Shown one piece after another: positions 1 to 10,219 of a stretch of 20,956 nt of DNA (its first letter is position 1; each line of letters begins with the position of its first letter). Origin of the DNA: Polysphondylium violaceum. Taxonomy: Eukaryota; Evosea; Eumycetozoa; Dictyosteliales; Dictyosteliaceae. The notes under the pieces are model-generated. The model worked only from the letters and a program-made list of their open reading frames with translations. It had not been told where the DNA came from and searched no databases. The stretch lies in NCBI GenBank assembly GCA_000277445.1, contig AJWJ01000426.1, positions 1-20,956 on the forward strand, read 5' to 3'. The translations under genes were made by a program, and so were the position numbers.

Positions 1-1942
1 ACCAAGAACCATCTTCAACAATCTATGAATCAACAACCACAACAACACCAACAACAACCTCAAACTCCACAACAACAACAACAATATTTAAATCATAGCT
101 CTAATGGCAATCAATCACCTTTGCATATATCTGCATCATCACAACCACCCTCAAGTCCATTATCATCGCCTCTCCCAAGTCCTACACCATTTAGTAGACC
201 AAATATAATAAATTCATCACAACAACAAATTCCAATTGGAATGCAACAACAACAGCAACAACAACCAATCATGCAACAACAACAACAACAACAAAATCAA
301 GTTAGTACACCACAACCTATTCTTGATACAATTTATAAATTATTATCAGAACAAGAACAAACTTTAGTTCAAATGATTCATGAACAATCTATTCTTTTAA
401 ATAGACTTCCACCAACTCTTGACGAGAACTCTGTTCAATTGTTAAAGAATTTATCTCAAAAACAAATTACACTTTCCAATCAAATGAATACAGAAATGTC
501 TGCTTTGGATGCTACAAAGAAGGGAATGATTCTTGAACCAACAGATTTAGCTAAATTATTTGCACTCAAACAAGATCTTCAAATTCAATTTAAACAATTA
601 TCTTTATTACACAATGAAATTCAAGCCATTTTAAATCCTCAACATGCATCAACAAAACCAAAGTTTGTATTACAATTACACTATTATACATTGGTAACAA
701 TCAATAGTTGTGAGTGATATTAACTTTTTATTATTATTTACAATAGTGTTGCATTAGTATTGAAATCACAACCATTCCCAGTAGTTATCTCCAAAGGTAA
801 ACAATTGGGAGAGAATCAATTGGTTGTTTTAATTTTAACTGGTGCAAGAAGTAATTTCCATATCAATGGACCAGTTAAAGCAACGATGATTTGTGATTCA
901 CAACCAACCACTAAAAATAATCCTACAACACCATTGGAAATGGACTCTCAACCTATATATCCTGCCACCTTGACTGCCCATTTCCCATTAAAGTTTCTTG
1001 CTGGTACTAGAAAGTGTTCAGTTAATTTGAAATTTGGTGTCAATATCAGAGATATGGATAACACTACTACCACAGTTGAAAGTGATGCATCTAATCCATT
1101 TGTTGTAATTACTAATGAATGTCAATGGGAAGGTAGTGCTGGTGTTTTGTTAAAGAAAGATGCTTTTGATGGTCAAGTATGTTTTATTTATCTATTAATA
1201 TTAATTTACAATGTATTAATACAATATTATTGTTACTACTATTTAGCTTGAAATTACATGGCCTCAATTTATAAATACACTTCAAAGACATTTCTTAATT
1301 GCAACAAAACAAGATCCAGTTAGACCCAAGAGACCATTGTCTGCCTTTGATTTTAAATATATTCAAACTCATTTCTTTGGTAACCGAACTATTATCCATC
1401 AACAAGATTTTGACAAGTTTTGGAGTTGGTTTGGTAAATCTATGCAAACTCTGAGATATCAAAGACATATTTCTACATTGTGGCAAGAAGGGTATTTATC
1501 ATCTTGAATAAGGAAAGATAAAAATACAAGATTACTAACCAATATTATTATTATTATTATTACCATTATATATAGTATTATCTATGGTTATATGGGAAGA
1601 CAAGAAGTTAATGATGCATTACAAAATCAAGATCCAGGAACATTTATTATTAGATTTAGTGAAAGAAATCCAGGACAATTTGGTATTGCATATATTGGTG
1701 TTGAAATGCCACCACGTATTAAACATTATCTAGTACAACCCAATGATACAGCAGCCGCTAAAAAAACATTCCCTGATTTTCTTTCTGAACACTCTCAATT
1801 TGTTAATTTATTACAATGGACCAAAGATCAAAATGGTAATCCAAGATTTTTAAAGTCTCACAAAGATTCTGCTTTGGGATCTTTTGCACCCAAAAAACTT
1901 CAACCAACACCAATCGGTGGTTACGAACCATTATCATCATAA
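1..1942 (+). CDS. dstA: STAT transcription factor, STATa-like (5' end outside window)
   Basis: This is a STAT-family DNA-binding factor that is activated by tyrosine phosphorylation, dimerises through its SH2 domain and acts in the nucleus. Exons read 1-709, 758-1176, 1247-1491 and 1576-1942 (579 codons plus stop). The frame is open to base 1, so the ATG at 25 is probably internal; Dd-STATa is about 707 residues. A Gln/Pro-rich N-terminal region is followed by a helical region (window residues about 100-210). Next comes the STAT DNA-binding core around QPFPVVISKGK, then a linker, then an SH2 domain with GTFIIRFSE carrying the phosphotyrosine-binding Arg (codon 1652-1654). The protein ends in GGYEPLSS, with Tyr at 1922-1924 five residues from the C-terminus. 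This matches the Tyr702 arrangement known for STATa. The first intron (710-757) is the only donor/acceptor choice tried that keeps frame. The assignment to STATa rather than another paralogue is inference. Confidence 0.85.
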
Positions 1943-2306
1943 CTAAATTAATTAAAAAACCTTTTTTTGAAAACAAAAACAACTCATTGTTATTTATTTA
2001 TTTTTATTTGTGTTTTGATTTCTATCTGGGTCTATTTTAAAAGTAACAAAGAGGAAATCAACCAAACTTGCCTATCAACATTTTGGAGAAGAAGTACTTT
2101 ATAAAACGGTAAACTAACTACTTTTCTCCAAAATAACACAGATGTGCAATGGAAAGATTTTTCAAAATTTCGAAAAAACTGGGAGAATTTGAATTGGCGC
2201 CTTTTTTTTTTTTGATAAAAAATTCAAACTGTGAGAAAAAAAACAAAGTCATTTGAGTTTTAATTCAAATTTATTATTATTAAATACAACAACAACAATA
2301 CAAACA
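1943..2306. other. Spacer between STAT and condensin genes
   Basis: This 364-bp spacer lies between two + strand genes. It holds the STAT 3' flank, where no clear AATAAA is seen, and a strong inverted repeat at 2080-2134 (listed separately). It also holds the presumed condensin promoter. In that promoter a run of 12 T lies at 2202-2213, just after the GC-rich palindrome GGCGCC at 2196-2201. An upstream mini-ORF of 16 codons (2142-2192) could be in the leader if transcription begins that far up, but the start site is not visible. No other coding potential was recognised. Confidence 0.6.
2080..2134. repeat. Inverted repeat, 16-bp stem with one bulge
   Basis: The arm at 2080-2096 pairs with the arm at 2119-2134. 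All 16 positions are complementary apart from one extra G (2091) in the left arm. The loop is 22 bases (2097-2118). The arms include GGAGAA and TTCTCC, so the pairing is not just A/T background. The role is unknown; it could be a folded RNA, a 3'-end structure or a decayed small repeat. Confidence 0.7.
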
Positions 2307-5300
2307 ATGGTTGTAGCTAAATCTACATCTAGTAAAAAAAGGGTAGCTACATCGGTATCACCGAGCTCACCAACAAAATTAACTACTAGAAAACCTTCAA
2401 CTACAACAACATCTACCACCAGAGCTATTTTAACCGGTAGTAGCGGTAAATTATCATCAGACGATGTTAAAAATGATCAGCAACAACAAAAACAACAACA
2501 GTTAGTGATTCAAATACAAACACTATTTTTAAATTGTCAAAAAAGTATTGCATATCATAAAAAGTCTATTCAAGTGTTATTGGATTTATTGGTCAAATGT
2601 TCATCATCAACAAAGTTGATTAAAAGTTATATTCAAATTATTTCTTCAATCGTTGACAGAGTATTGGCTATTAGTAAAAGAGATCCACCTATTGAAAGAG
2701 TAGTGAAATTTGTTTGCAATTTTATTTCAACTTTAATTAGTTCAGAAATATCAACGGCACCAACAACAACTGAAACTCAACAACAAAAAGATTCAACTTT
2801 ACTATCAAATGAAAATGAAAATGAAAATAATCATATTCTATTGTATGATCAGTTTTTTAATAGAGTTATGAATCATTTAATAGAGAGATGTAATAGTAAA
2901 GATAAATCTGTTAGATTTAGATCAACTTTAATGATTGGCGAAGTATTAAATAGTGAAAATTTAAGAGAAGATTATGAATTTGATGAACAATTATGGGGAA
3001 AGCTAGTTGATACCATGATGGATAAATCAAAAGATAGAATACCAGGTATTAGAAAACAATCAATCTATTCTCTATCAAGAATGCAAGATACTTCTTATTC
3101 AGATGATATTGTTACTCTGAGATTAATAGAATTGTTGAAATTTGATACTTCTCCGTAAGTTTTATTACATTATATATTGATTTCTAAATAATAGTAATAA
3201 TAATATTAATATCAATGATAAATTGTAAATAGTGATGTTAGAAATACAGTATTACAAAATATTATCCCAACTAAAAAAACATTACAATCTATTTTGGAAA
3301 AAACCTTGGATATTAATCCAATTGTTAGAAAACAATCATTTTTAACTATTGGTCAAAAAATTGAAATTAAATTCATTCCAATATCACTTAGAATGGGTTT
3401 GCTAAAGAATGGGTTACAAGAAAGAGATAAATTAATTCAAGATTCTTGTTCAAATATGTTGTTAAATTGTTGGTTGGAAAAAACAAAAGATATTTTAAAA
3501 GTAAATATATAATGATTTATTATTAATAGATATTTTGATAATGATATTAATATGATATATATAGTTATTGGAATATTTCAATGTAGAATTTTATGAAGAA
3601 GAAACAGAGTTGGGATTAATGGAGATATTTAGTAAAGGAAAATTTGGAGTTGAAAACTGTAAAGAGTTTGATTTATTTAATCTAAGTAAAGAGCAAGCTA
3701 TCTATATTAGAGTATTATCGCAATATTTAAAGAAAAAAGAACCAAACAACTTTGAATTATTAGATTCATTCTTGCCAAGTATTATTAAATTCAATGATGT
3801 TTTGTTATATTATCTTTCAAAATCTGAACAACAAGATCAAGAAAATAATATAGATCCAGATAGTTTACATTTTATTCAATCTCAATTGATTTTAGTAGCT
3901 CAATGTTTAGATTATTCAGATGAAGCAGGCAGAGATTTATTATCAAAAACTGTCAAATCTTTAATATTATCAATTGGTGTAGATGACAACCATTTGGATT
4001 CATTAATTGAATTACTTTATATTTTACATCCAAATCCAAATGAATACATTTCAATTATCATTTCAAGTTTAAATCAATTAACTGAAAATATCCATTCTCA
4101 AGAGGAAAGTGATCAATTTCAATTGGAACAAGAAAATAGATTAGAAGAAACCAATGAAAAACTCGTAGAATTAGAGAAAAAGAAAGAGGAAATTAAAAAA
4201 TCAATGAAATCATTATTAAAATCTGCAGCATCTCCAAATATTCGTTCAATCATAGATAAATTAAAAGACAAATTAACTTTGGTAAGACAAGAGTACTCTG
4301 AACAGTTGGATTTAAAAAATGAAATTACAGATTCTTTAAATATTAAATATATAATAGAACAAAAGATTTGGGTTAAAACTTTAACCATCTTGTCAAACTT
4401 TTTAAAACATTTAAAAATTGTAAGTACATAAATTATTAAGTTAATAGTTATTAAATATATTAATAATAATAATATAGTCATTTAATCATAAATCAATATC
4501 AAAAATTATAAATTTAATTAAATCTAGTTGTTTAAATCATAAACAAACAATCATTGTAAATATGGCAATCAAAGTCCTTGGAATGTTTTGTTTAACAGAA
4601 AATAATCCAAAAGATTTACATGATAATATTGAAATCTTGTTGGAATTATTAAACAAATACGAAAATCAAATCCTTTCTCCAAATTCATCATCAAAGTCTG
4701 ATTTAACTGAACAAATTGAAATTTTTATCTTGATTATTCAATCTCTATTTGATATTTTACTATGGTATGGTTATAAATTAAATAGTTTCCTTTATCCAAA
4801 AAAACCAAAGCAACAACAACAACAAGAAAGTTTGTCAAGTAAAAGAAAGTTAAATGATGATGGTAATAACCACAATAGTGATTCAGATCAAGATGAAGAA
4901 GATGATGATCAAGTTAAATATTCATTTGATTATATTTTAAATAGATTACTTGTTGTTTTAAAGAATCAACAATTTTATTCAAGCATTCAAGATCAAGGTT
5001 CAAATTTAGATGAAACCATTCAACTCACTCTTGTTGAAGGTATATCAAAAATTATTTACAATCAAATCTATGATCCAAATCATAGACAATCAAGCATTGA
5101 ACTCTATCAAGGATTGTTTTCTTATTTGGTATTTATGTTTTTCAATCAAAACAATCAAGGTAAACCAATTCAACAAGTTTTGTCTAGCTTTTTCAATATA
5201 TTTGTTATTTCAACTAGAGATTTTAATCTATCTTCAAGTATTATTGAAGAGTCTTTCTTGCCATCACTATTGTTGTTTAGTAAATCAATAACCGAACAAC

Positions 5301-6099
5301 AATCTGATAGCAAACCAACAACATCAAGCACAACAACATCAACCATGGTCAAGTTTTTCATTTGGTTAACAAATAGTTTGGTTTCTAGTCAAATTAAATA
5401 TAGACAACAACAATTGATTCAAAATCAATCCATACCACAGGAAGAAAGAAAAGAGAGAGAAAGAGAAATTGGCGTTGAATTGGTTTCCTTTGAAAATCAA
5501 GTTTATTTTAATTTTGTTTATAAGCTATCCTTAGAGACTCTATCAGACACATCGATTGGAAAGAATTATTGTAAATTATTTGGTCTATTCCAACTCGATT
5601 CATCTGTTCCCAGTAAACAAATTAAACAACTATTGTTTTTAGCTTCAAAGATGTTGAGTGAAATTCGTGCAAAAACATTTTATAATCAACTCTTTAAATA
5701 TCATCAATACTTGGTATCTTTGGATTTAGATAAAGATAGTCATTTGTCTGATGCTGATCAAGATCATTTAAATGAATTGGTTGACCAATTTAAGCAAATT
5801 TCAAATAGTAAATCAACATTGACTAAAAATATTAAAAAAAGAAAACTAAATAACACTAGTCGTAGTACAAAGAAAAAGATGGTTACAAAAAAGAGTAAGT
5901 ATATAGATATATAGATATCGTATATAATTTAAAGTATTTTATTCTAATTTAATAATTGAAAGAATCTAAAAAGTATAGTAGTGAAGAGGAGGAGGAAGAA
6001 GAGGAGGATACAGAGGATAGCAGTAGTGAAGAAGAAGAAAAAGGTAGTGAAAATGATGACGATGAGGAAATGATGGAATTTGAAGTGGATTCAGATTGA
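2307..6099 (+). CDS. ncapg: Condensin complex subunit 3 (CAP-G family)
   Basis: This is a HEAT-repeat subunit of condensin, which compacts chromosomes in mitosis together with the SMC2/SMC4, CAP-H and CAP-D2 subunits. Exons read 2307-3154, 3233-3500, 3565-4419, 4478-5894 and 5963-6099 (1174 residues; human CAP-G is about 1015). All junctions keep phase and rebuild family-like text such as FDTSPDVRNTVLQN. The CAP-G signature lies at about residues 180-225, with SVRFRSTLMIGEVLN. HEAT-like helices continue through the protein. A charged coiled-coil-like stretch lies near bases 4100-4330, and a Gln/Asp-rich linker at 4810-4915. The C-terminus is basic and then strongly acidic, as in many CAP-G proteins. 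An SPTK motif at residues 21-24 fits a CDK site, as expected for a mitotic condensin. The start is the first ATG in the open frame; no ATG lies upstream in frame. Confidence 0.88.
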
Positions 6100-6130
6100 T
6101 TGCTCCAAAATCAAAATACTTTGCAAATAG

Positions 6131-6136
6131 AATAAA
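6131..6136 (+). terminator. Poly(A) signal of the condensin gene
   Basis: The hexamer AATAAA lies 32 bases after the stop codon and is followed by an A/T-rich tract. This is the usual position for a cleavage and polyadenylation signal. Confidence 0.5.
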
Positions 6137-6228
6137 ATAAATATTTATATTATTATTTTAATTTGTCTTTATAAAGGACTCATTTTATTGGTGATAAGAA
6201 CTTGTCTATGGTAAAGCTACAATTAAAA

Positions 6229-6368
6229 GACCAGATATATTTTTCGATTATATATTAATTAAAATTCTGGTCCATAAAATCAAACTCAATATTATAAGAA
6301 TTACTACTCCGGTATGTATCTAATAAGCATGTTTATATAGATACCTTCCTCGATAGTAAGGTCCAACA
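6229..6368 (+). ncRNA. Candidate structured RNA: two hairpins and an ACA trinucleotide
   Basis: Hairpin 1 pairs 6229-6235 with 6266-6272 (seven perfect pairs). Hairpin 2 is larger. It pairs 6301-6306 with 6354-6359 and 6316-6322 with 6338-6344, and possibly 6323-6326 with 6333-6336. The two main stems of hairpin 2 are separated by a symmetrical 9+9 internal loop. An A-rich single-stranded hinge (6273-6300) lies between the hairpins, and ACA occurs at 6366-6368. The order resembles a box H/ACA RNA, but hairpin 1 is weak. The distance from pocket to ACA is also longer than the usual 14-16 bases. The + strand is assumed. It may be only a folded 3' UTR. Confidence 0.2.
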
Positions 6369-6482
6369 TGGTTAATAATGAAAATGAAACTTTGAAAAAT
6401 AACCAGGTGCCAAAAAGTTTTTCAAGATTTTTTCATTTTTCTATATTTTTAATTTTTTTCTTTCCATTGTTTATACATTATA

Positions 6483-9400
6483 ATGTTAAGCAATCACAAT
6501 GAATGTGATGGTGATAGTAATTTAATGAATAATAATAATAGTAGTAGCAGTAGCAGTAGTAGCAGTAGTAGTAGTAATTATAAAAATAATGTTGGTGTTA
6601 AACAACAACAAACACAACAACAAAAGCCTTTTTCTATAGATGATATAAAATCAACGAGTAAAGAGGAGCCAGGCGTGAGAGATACATTGTTTTGGGAAGG
6701 TATAAAACCAACTAAAGAAGATAACTCTTCGTACATATTACCACAAACATGTTCCTCATTACAAAGATATGTATTATATGAAACTAGATCTGTATGTACT
6801 CTATAGTAGTTGATACTCGATCGAGATATTTGTTTTGTATTAATATAATGAAATGCAATAAAAGAGATTTTATTTAGTTGGATCAAATAGATATAAAACT
6901 AGATTCAAGTTGTTAAAGATTGATAGAACCTTTGAGGAAGAGGTGGTGTTGTCAGAGGATCCCACTGAATATAATAAACAGCAGATTCAAGATCTTTTAA
7001 CAATGATTGGCAATGCAAACAAAGAGGGATTAAATAGAGTGTGTTCTTCGTTTGGGTTGTTGGGATTCATTAGATTTCTTCATGGATACTATATCATTTT
7101 GATAACGAAAAAGAGAAAGGTCGGTATGATTGGCTCACACTATATCTATGGTATCGATGATATCACCTATGTGTATATACCACCCTTTTTTCCCAAGACA
7201 AGCTCACCAGATTCGGCAGACGAGACGAGATACAAGGGATTGTTTCTCGGGTTGGATTTGACAAAGGATTTCTATTTTAGCTATACCTATGATCTCACGC
7301 GAACCATACAGTATAACATGACGAGATACTTTCACTCGCCCATACCTAAAAACATTCAGATTGACGAGATCACAGGCAAACCCAAGATTATTTACAACAC
7401 CCAGTTTGCGTGGAACCAGTTTCTGCTGGAGCCGTTGGTCAATCAGGCCAAGACGTGGAACTGGATCTTGCCTATGATTCATGGCTATTATGTGCAGGAT
7501 AAGGTCGATATCTTTGGCAAGGGTTTGGACATGATCCTCATCGCCAGACGTAGTCGGTACTATGCTGGCGCCAGATTCCTCAAGAGAGGCATCAACGAGA
7601 ATGGTCAAGTGGCCAACGACGTTGAGACAGAACAGATCATCCAGGAGCCGCTCACAGGCACAACCAACACGGCACAGTTTTCCTCGTTTGTGCAGATCAG
7701 AGGATCGATCCCTTTGTATTGGGAGCAAGACAACAACATCATGACGCCCAAGCCGCCCATTCAGGTGCAGCGTATCGATCCCTTTTTTGGCTCGACCATC
7801 CTGCACTTTAGCGACCTGTTCCAGCGATATGGATCGCCCGTCATCATTTTAAATCTGGTCAAGTCCAACGAAAAGAAGCCTAGAGAGAGTATCCTTCGAA
7901 ACGAGTTTACCGAGTGCATCAAAAACATCAATGAACTGTTGCCTGAGCAACACAAGATCCACTACCAGGCGTGGGATTTCCACCAAGCCGCCAAGTCCAA
8001 GGACCAAGACCACATGGCCTGGCTCGACTCTTTTGCCAATCAATCGATCCTCAAGACGGGCATATTCTATTCGCATCCCAAGCTCTATAGCAACTTTTTG
8101 CGCGAACACTATCAGTCTACCAGCAGCGGCAGCGATGTGGAGAACAACAACGTCGAGGCCGTCTACAAGTACGGTATGGAGCAGATTGGTGTCGTGCGTA
8201 CCAATTGCATTGATTCGCTCGATAGAACCAATGCTGCACAGTTTTGCATCGGCAAGTGTGCCTTGGCGTACCAGCTGTATGCAATGGGGCTTCTCGAACA
8301 GCCCTCTCTCGATTTCAACACTGGTATCGTGCAGGTGCTGATCGACATGTACGAAGCATGTGGCAACCAAATCGCACTCCAGTACGGTGGATCCGAGTTG
8401 GCCAACACCATCAAAACCTACACCAAGCATTCACTGTCTTCTCAATCACGTGATCTTGTCAATGCCATCCGTAGATACATTAGCAACTCTTTTATCGACG
8501 CCGACAAACAACACTCTATCAATCTATTCTTGGGCTACTTTGTCCCTAGCAAAGCCGGCGAGGGTCTATCGCTGTGGGATATGGAGACCGACCATTACCT
8601 CCACAACAAAACCACTCGTGATCAGCATGTGCTCCTGTGCAACAGTAATTGGTGGGATGGACCACTCAAAGAGTTTCAAAAGACCTCGTTCCTCTCGAGC
8701 TATCAAACAAAATCAAACTTTATATCGCTCATGAAGTCAAAGAAACCAGAGTTTGAAGACAACCTCTACAAAGTCGATCACCTCACCCTGATTGACAAAC
8801 ACTTTAGCTACAGATTCAACGATCCCATTCGTTTTAGATCCCAATCATCGCCTCTGTCTGTTATTATAGAGAATCCTCAAAACCTTAATCTAGCCCAACA
8901 ACTAAAACAAAATAATAACAATTTGAACAACATGACCATCAGTAATAATAGTAATAACGACAATATATTTACTACTGCCAATACAGTGGATGCAAATGGT
9001 AATAGCAACAGCAACAATACTAAAAGCAACGGCAATGATTCAGATTCAGATTCAGATGATCAAGATGACCCAGAGAATCAAGAGGGCGAGGAGAGTGAAA
9101 ATAATAGATACGATATTAAAAAATGGGTATTATCAATTACAAAGAGATCCCAACCTCCTTTGAAGAAAGAAATCAAAGCCAAAGATAGTTCAAGTGGCAG
9201 TGGATCTGGATCTTCCAACGAGGTGTCTAAGAAATCCAAACAAAATAGATCCTATCAACCTTTAAAGCATTTAGGCATTGAATTGGGGACCAGTAAATTT
9301 GATGAATCTATATTTAAACAATACATTACTCAAGATGTTTTGAATCCAATGGAGTATTCTCACATGGATATCTATAGTTTAAAATACTATAAAGGCTATC

Positions 9401-9969
9401 TAAAGAATTCCTATCAATCCTCTGTATCTGTTCATAAACATCACAATAACAATAATCATCATCACCATCACCATCATAAAAAGAGTAGTACCAATAGTTA
9501 TAAAAAAAGTAGTAGTGGCAGTGATATAGCTCATGGCAATCCATTGTCATCTTCATTACCAGTCATATACAATAACAGTAGTAGTAGTAATAGTAGCAGC
9601 AGCAGTAACAATACATTATCATCAGGTCAAACTAGAAACAATACACCACTTAAGTTGACAACAGCCATTTTATTGAATAGTAAGAAACAACACATCAATC
9701 AACAACATTCACATCCAATTAATCAATTATCTCAGCAACAACAACAACAGCAGCCACCACAACAACATATTTTGGATAAAAACTTTCAAGATGTCACCAA
9801 ACATGACTTAAAAACCTATTATTATGAATCTTATTTACAAACCCATTCATATACAACCATATCCCCGGTTTCCCCTGACAATATCGATATTTATAAAAAC
9901 TATATTGATTTACCAAATTCTTTAAATAACAACAACAACAACAACAACAACAATAAAAGTAATAAATGA
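6483..9969 (+). CDS. fig4: FIG4-type Sac-domain polyphosphoinositide phosphatase
   Basis: FIG4 acts with the PIKfyve/Fab1 and Vac14 complex on endolysosomal membranes and removes the 5-phosphate of PI(3,5)P2. Exons read 6483-6791 and 6865-9969 (1137 residues; human FIG4 is about 907). The junction rebuilds YETRSRFYLVGSNRYK, matching the N-terminal FIG4 signature. A short Ser/Asn tract opens the protein. The Sac domain runs from about residue 75 to 600 and contains the CX5R(T) catalytic loop RTNCIDSLDRTN, with Cys551 and Arg557 by my count. The usual second Cys of that loop (CVDCLDR) is Ser here. The last 350 residues carry Asn, Ser, His and Gln tracts between conserved FIG4 blocks. The catalytic region is about 50% GC where sampled, against about 27-33% at both ends of the same gene. 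This is why long open frames appear on the opposite strand there. Confidence 0.88.
9430..9480 (+). repeat. Asn/His homopolymer tract inside the FIG4 gene
   Basis: Repeated AAT/AAC then CAT/CAC codons encode Asn and His runs in the C-terminal region. Codons alternate within the run, so it is under protein-level or slippage turnover rather than a pure microsatellite. Further Ser, Gln and Asn tracts lie at about 9565-9615, 9730-9765 and 9925-9960. Confidence 0.7.
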
Positions 9970-10219
9970 ATCATATAGATGATTTGATTTGTTATCATAC
10001 ATTTTATAAATCATTTTATTTGTTATTTATTCAAATACCAATCACTCGATTTTATCTTCTAACCACACCCCACGTTACACACAAAGATTTTTTTTTTTTA
10101 AAAAAAATTAAAAAAAAATGATTAAAAAAAAAATCACAAAATTCATCGATTTCTTTCTTTTTGTTTGATTTATATATATCCTCACTATAGTGTGTGGTCT
10201 TTAGCACCATTTATAAAAA
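9970..10219. promoter_or_regulatory. Spacer and presumed kelch-gene promoter
   Basis: This 250-bp spacer holds long T and A homopolymers (about 10088-10135) that are mutually complementary and could pair, followed by TATATATA-like sequence and then the ATG. Poly-T next to poly-A blocks are typical of dictyostelid core promoters. No specific factor site is recognised. Confidence 0.4.

Larger units (their letters stand above)
6100..6482. other. Spacer between condensin and FIG4 genes
   Basis: This 383-bp spacer opens with the condensin 3' flank, including AATAAA at 6131-6136. The middle (about 6170-6370) is less A/T-monotonous than the other spacers and carries two inverted repeats (6229-6272 and 6301-6359). 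The last 70 bases are T-rich with a run of T before the FIG4 ATG, as expected of a dictyostelid promoter. No protein-coding potential and no tRNA-like fold was recognised. Confidence 0.6.

Noticed and set aside
694-746. Alternative STAT intron using the GT at 694 and the AG at 746
   Set aside because: The exon phases do not match the downstream frame; only donor 710 with acceptor 757 restores the conserved STAT reading frame.
2253-2306. Condensin start further upstream at 2253
   Set aside because: The frame is open there, but the codon is TTG; the first ATG in frame is 2307, with an A-rich context normal for dictyostelids.
6878-6910. FIG4 intron acceptor at TTTAG (6877)
   Set aside because: It puts the next exon out of frame. 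The less typical AAAAG acceptor ending at 6864 gives the conserved RFYLVGSN text.
7204-8430. Two long minus-strand open frames (200 and 193 codons) and several + strand frames inside the FIG4 gene
   Set aside because: They lie opposite or across the GC-rich FIG4 core, have no domain match I recognise, and are explained by the codon composition of the real gene.
10084-10140. Poly-T/poly-A inverted repeat before the kelch gene
   Set aside because: Homopolymer complementarity is expected in dictyostelid promoters and carries no specific information.
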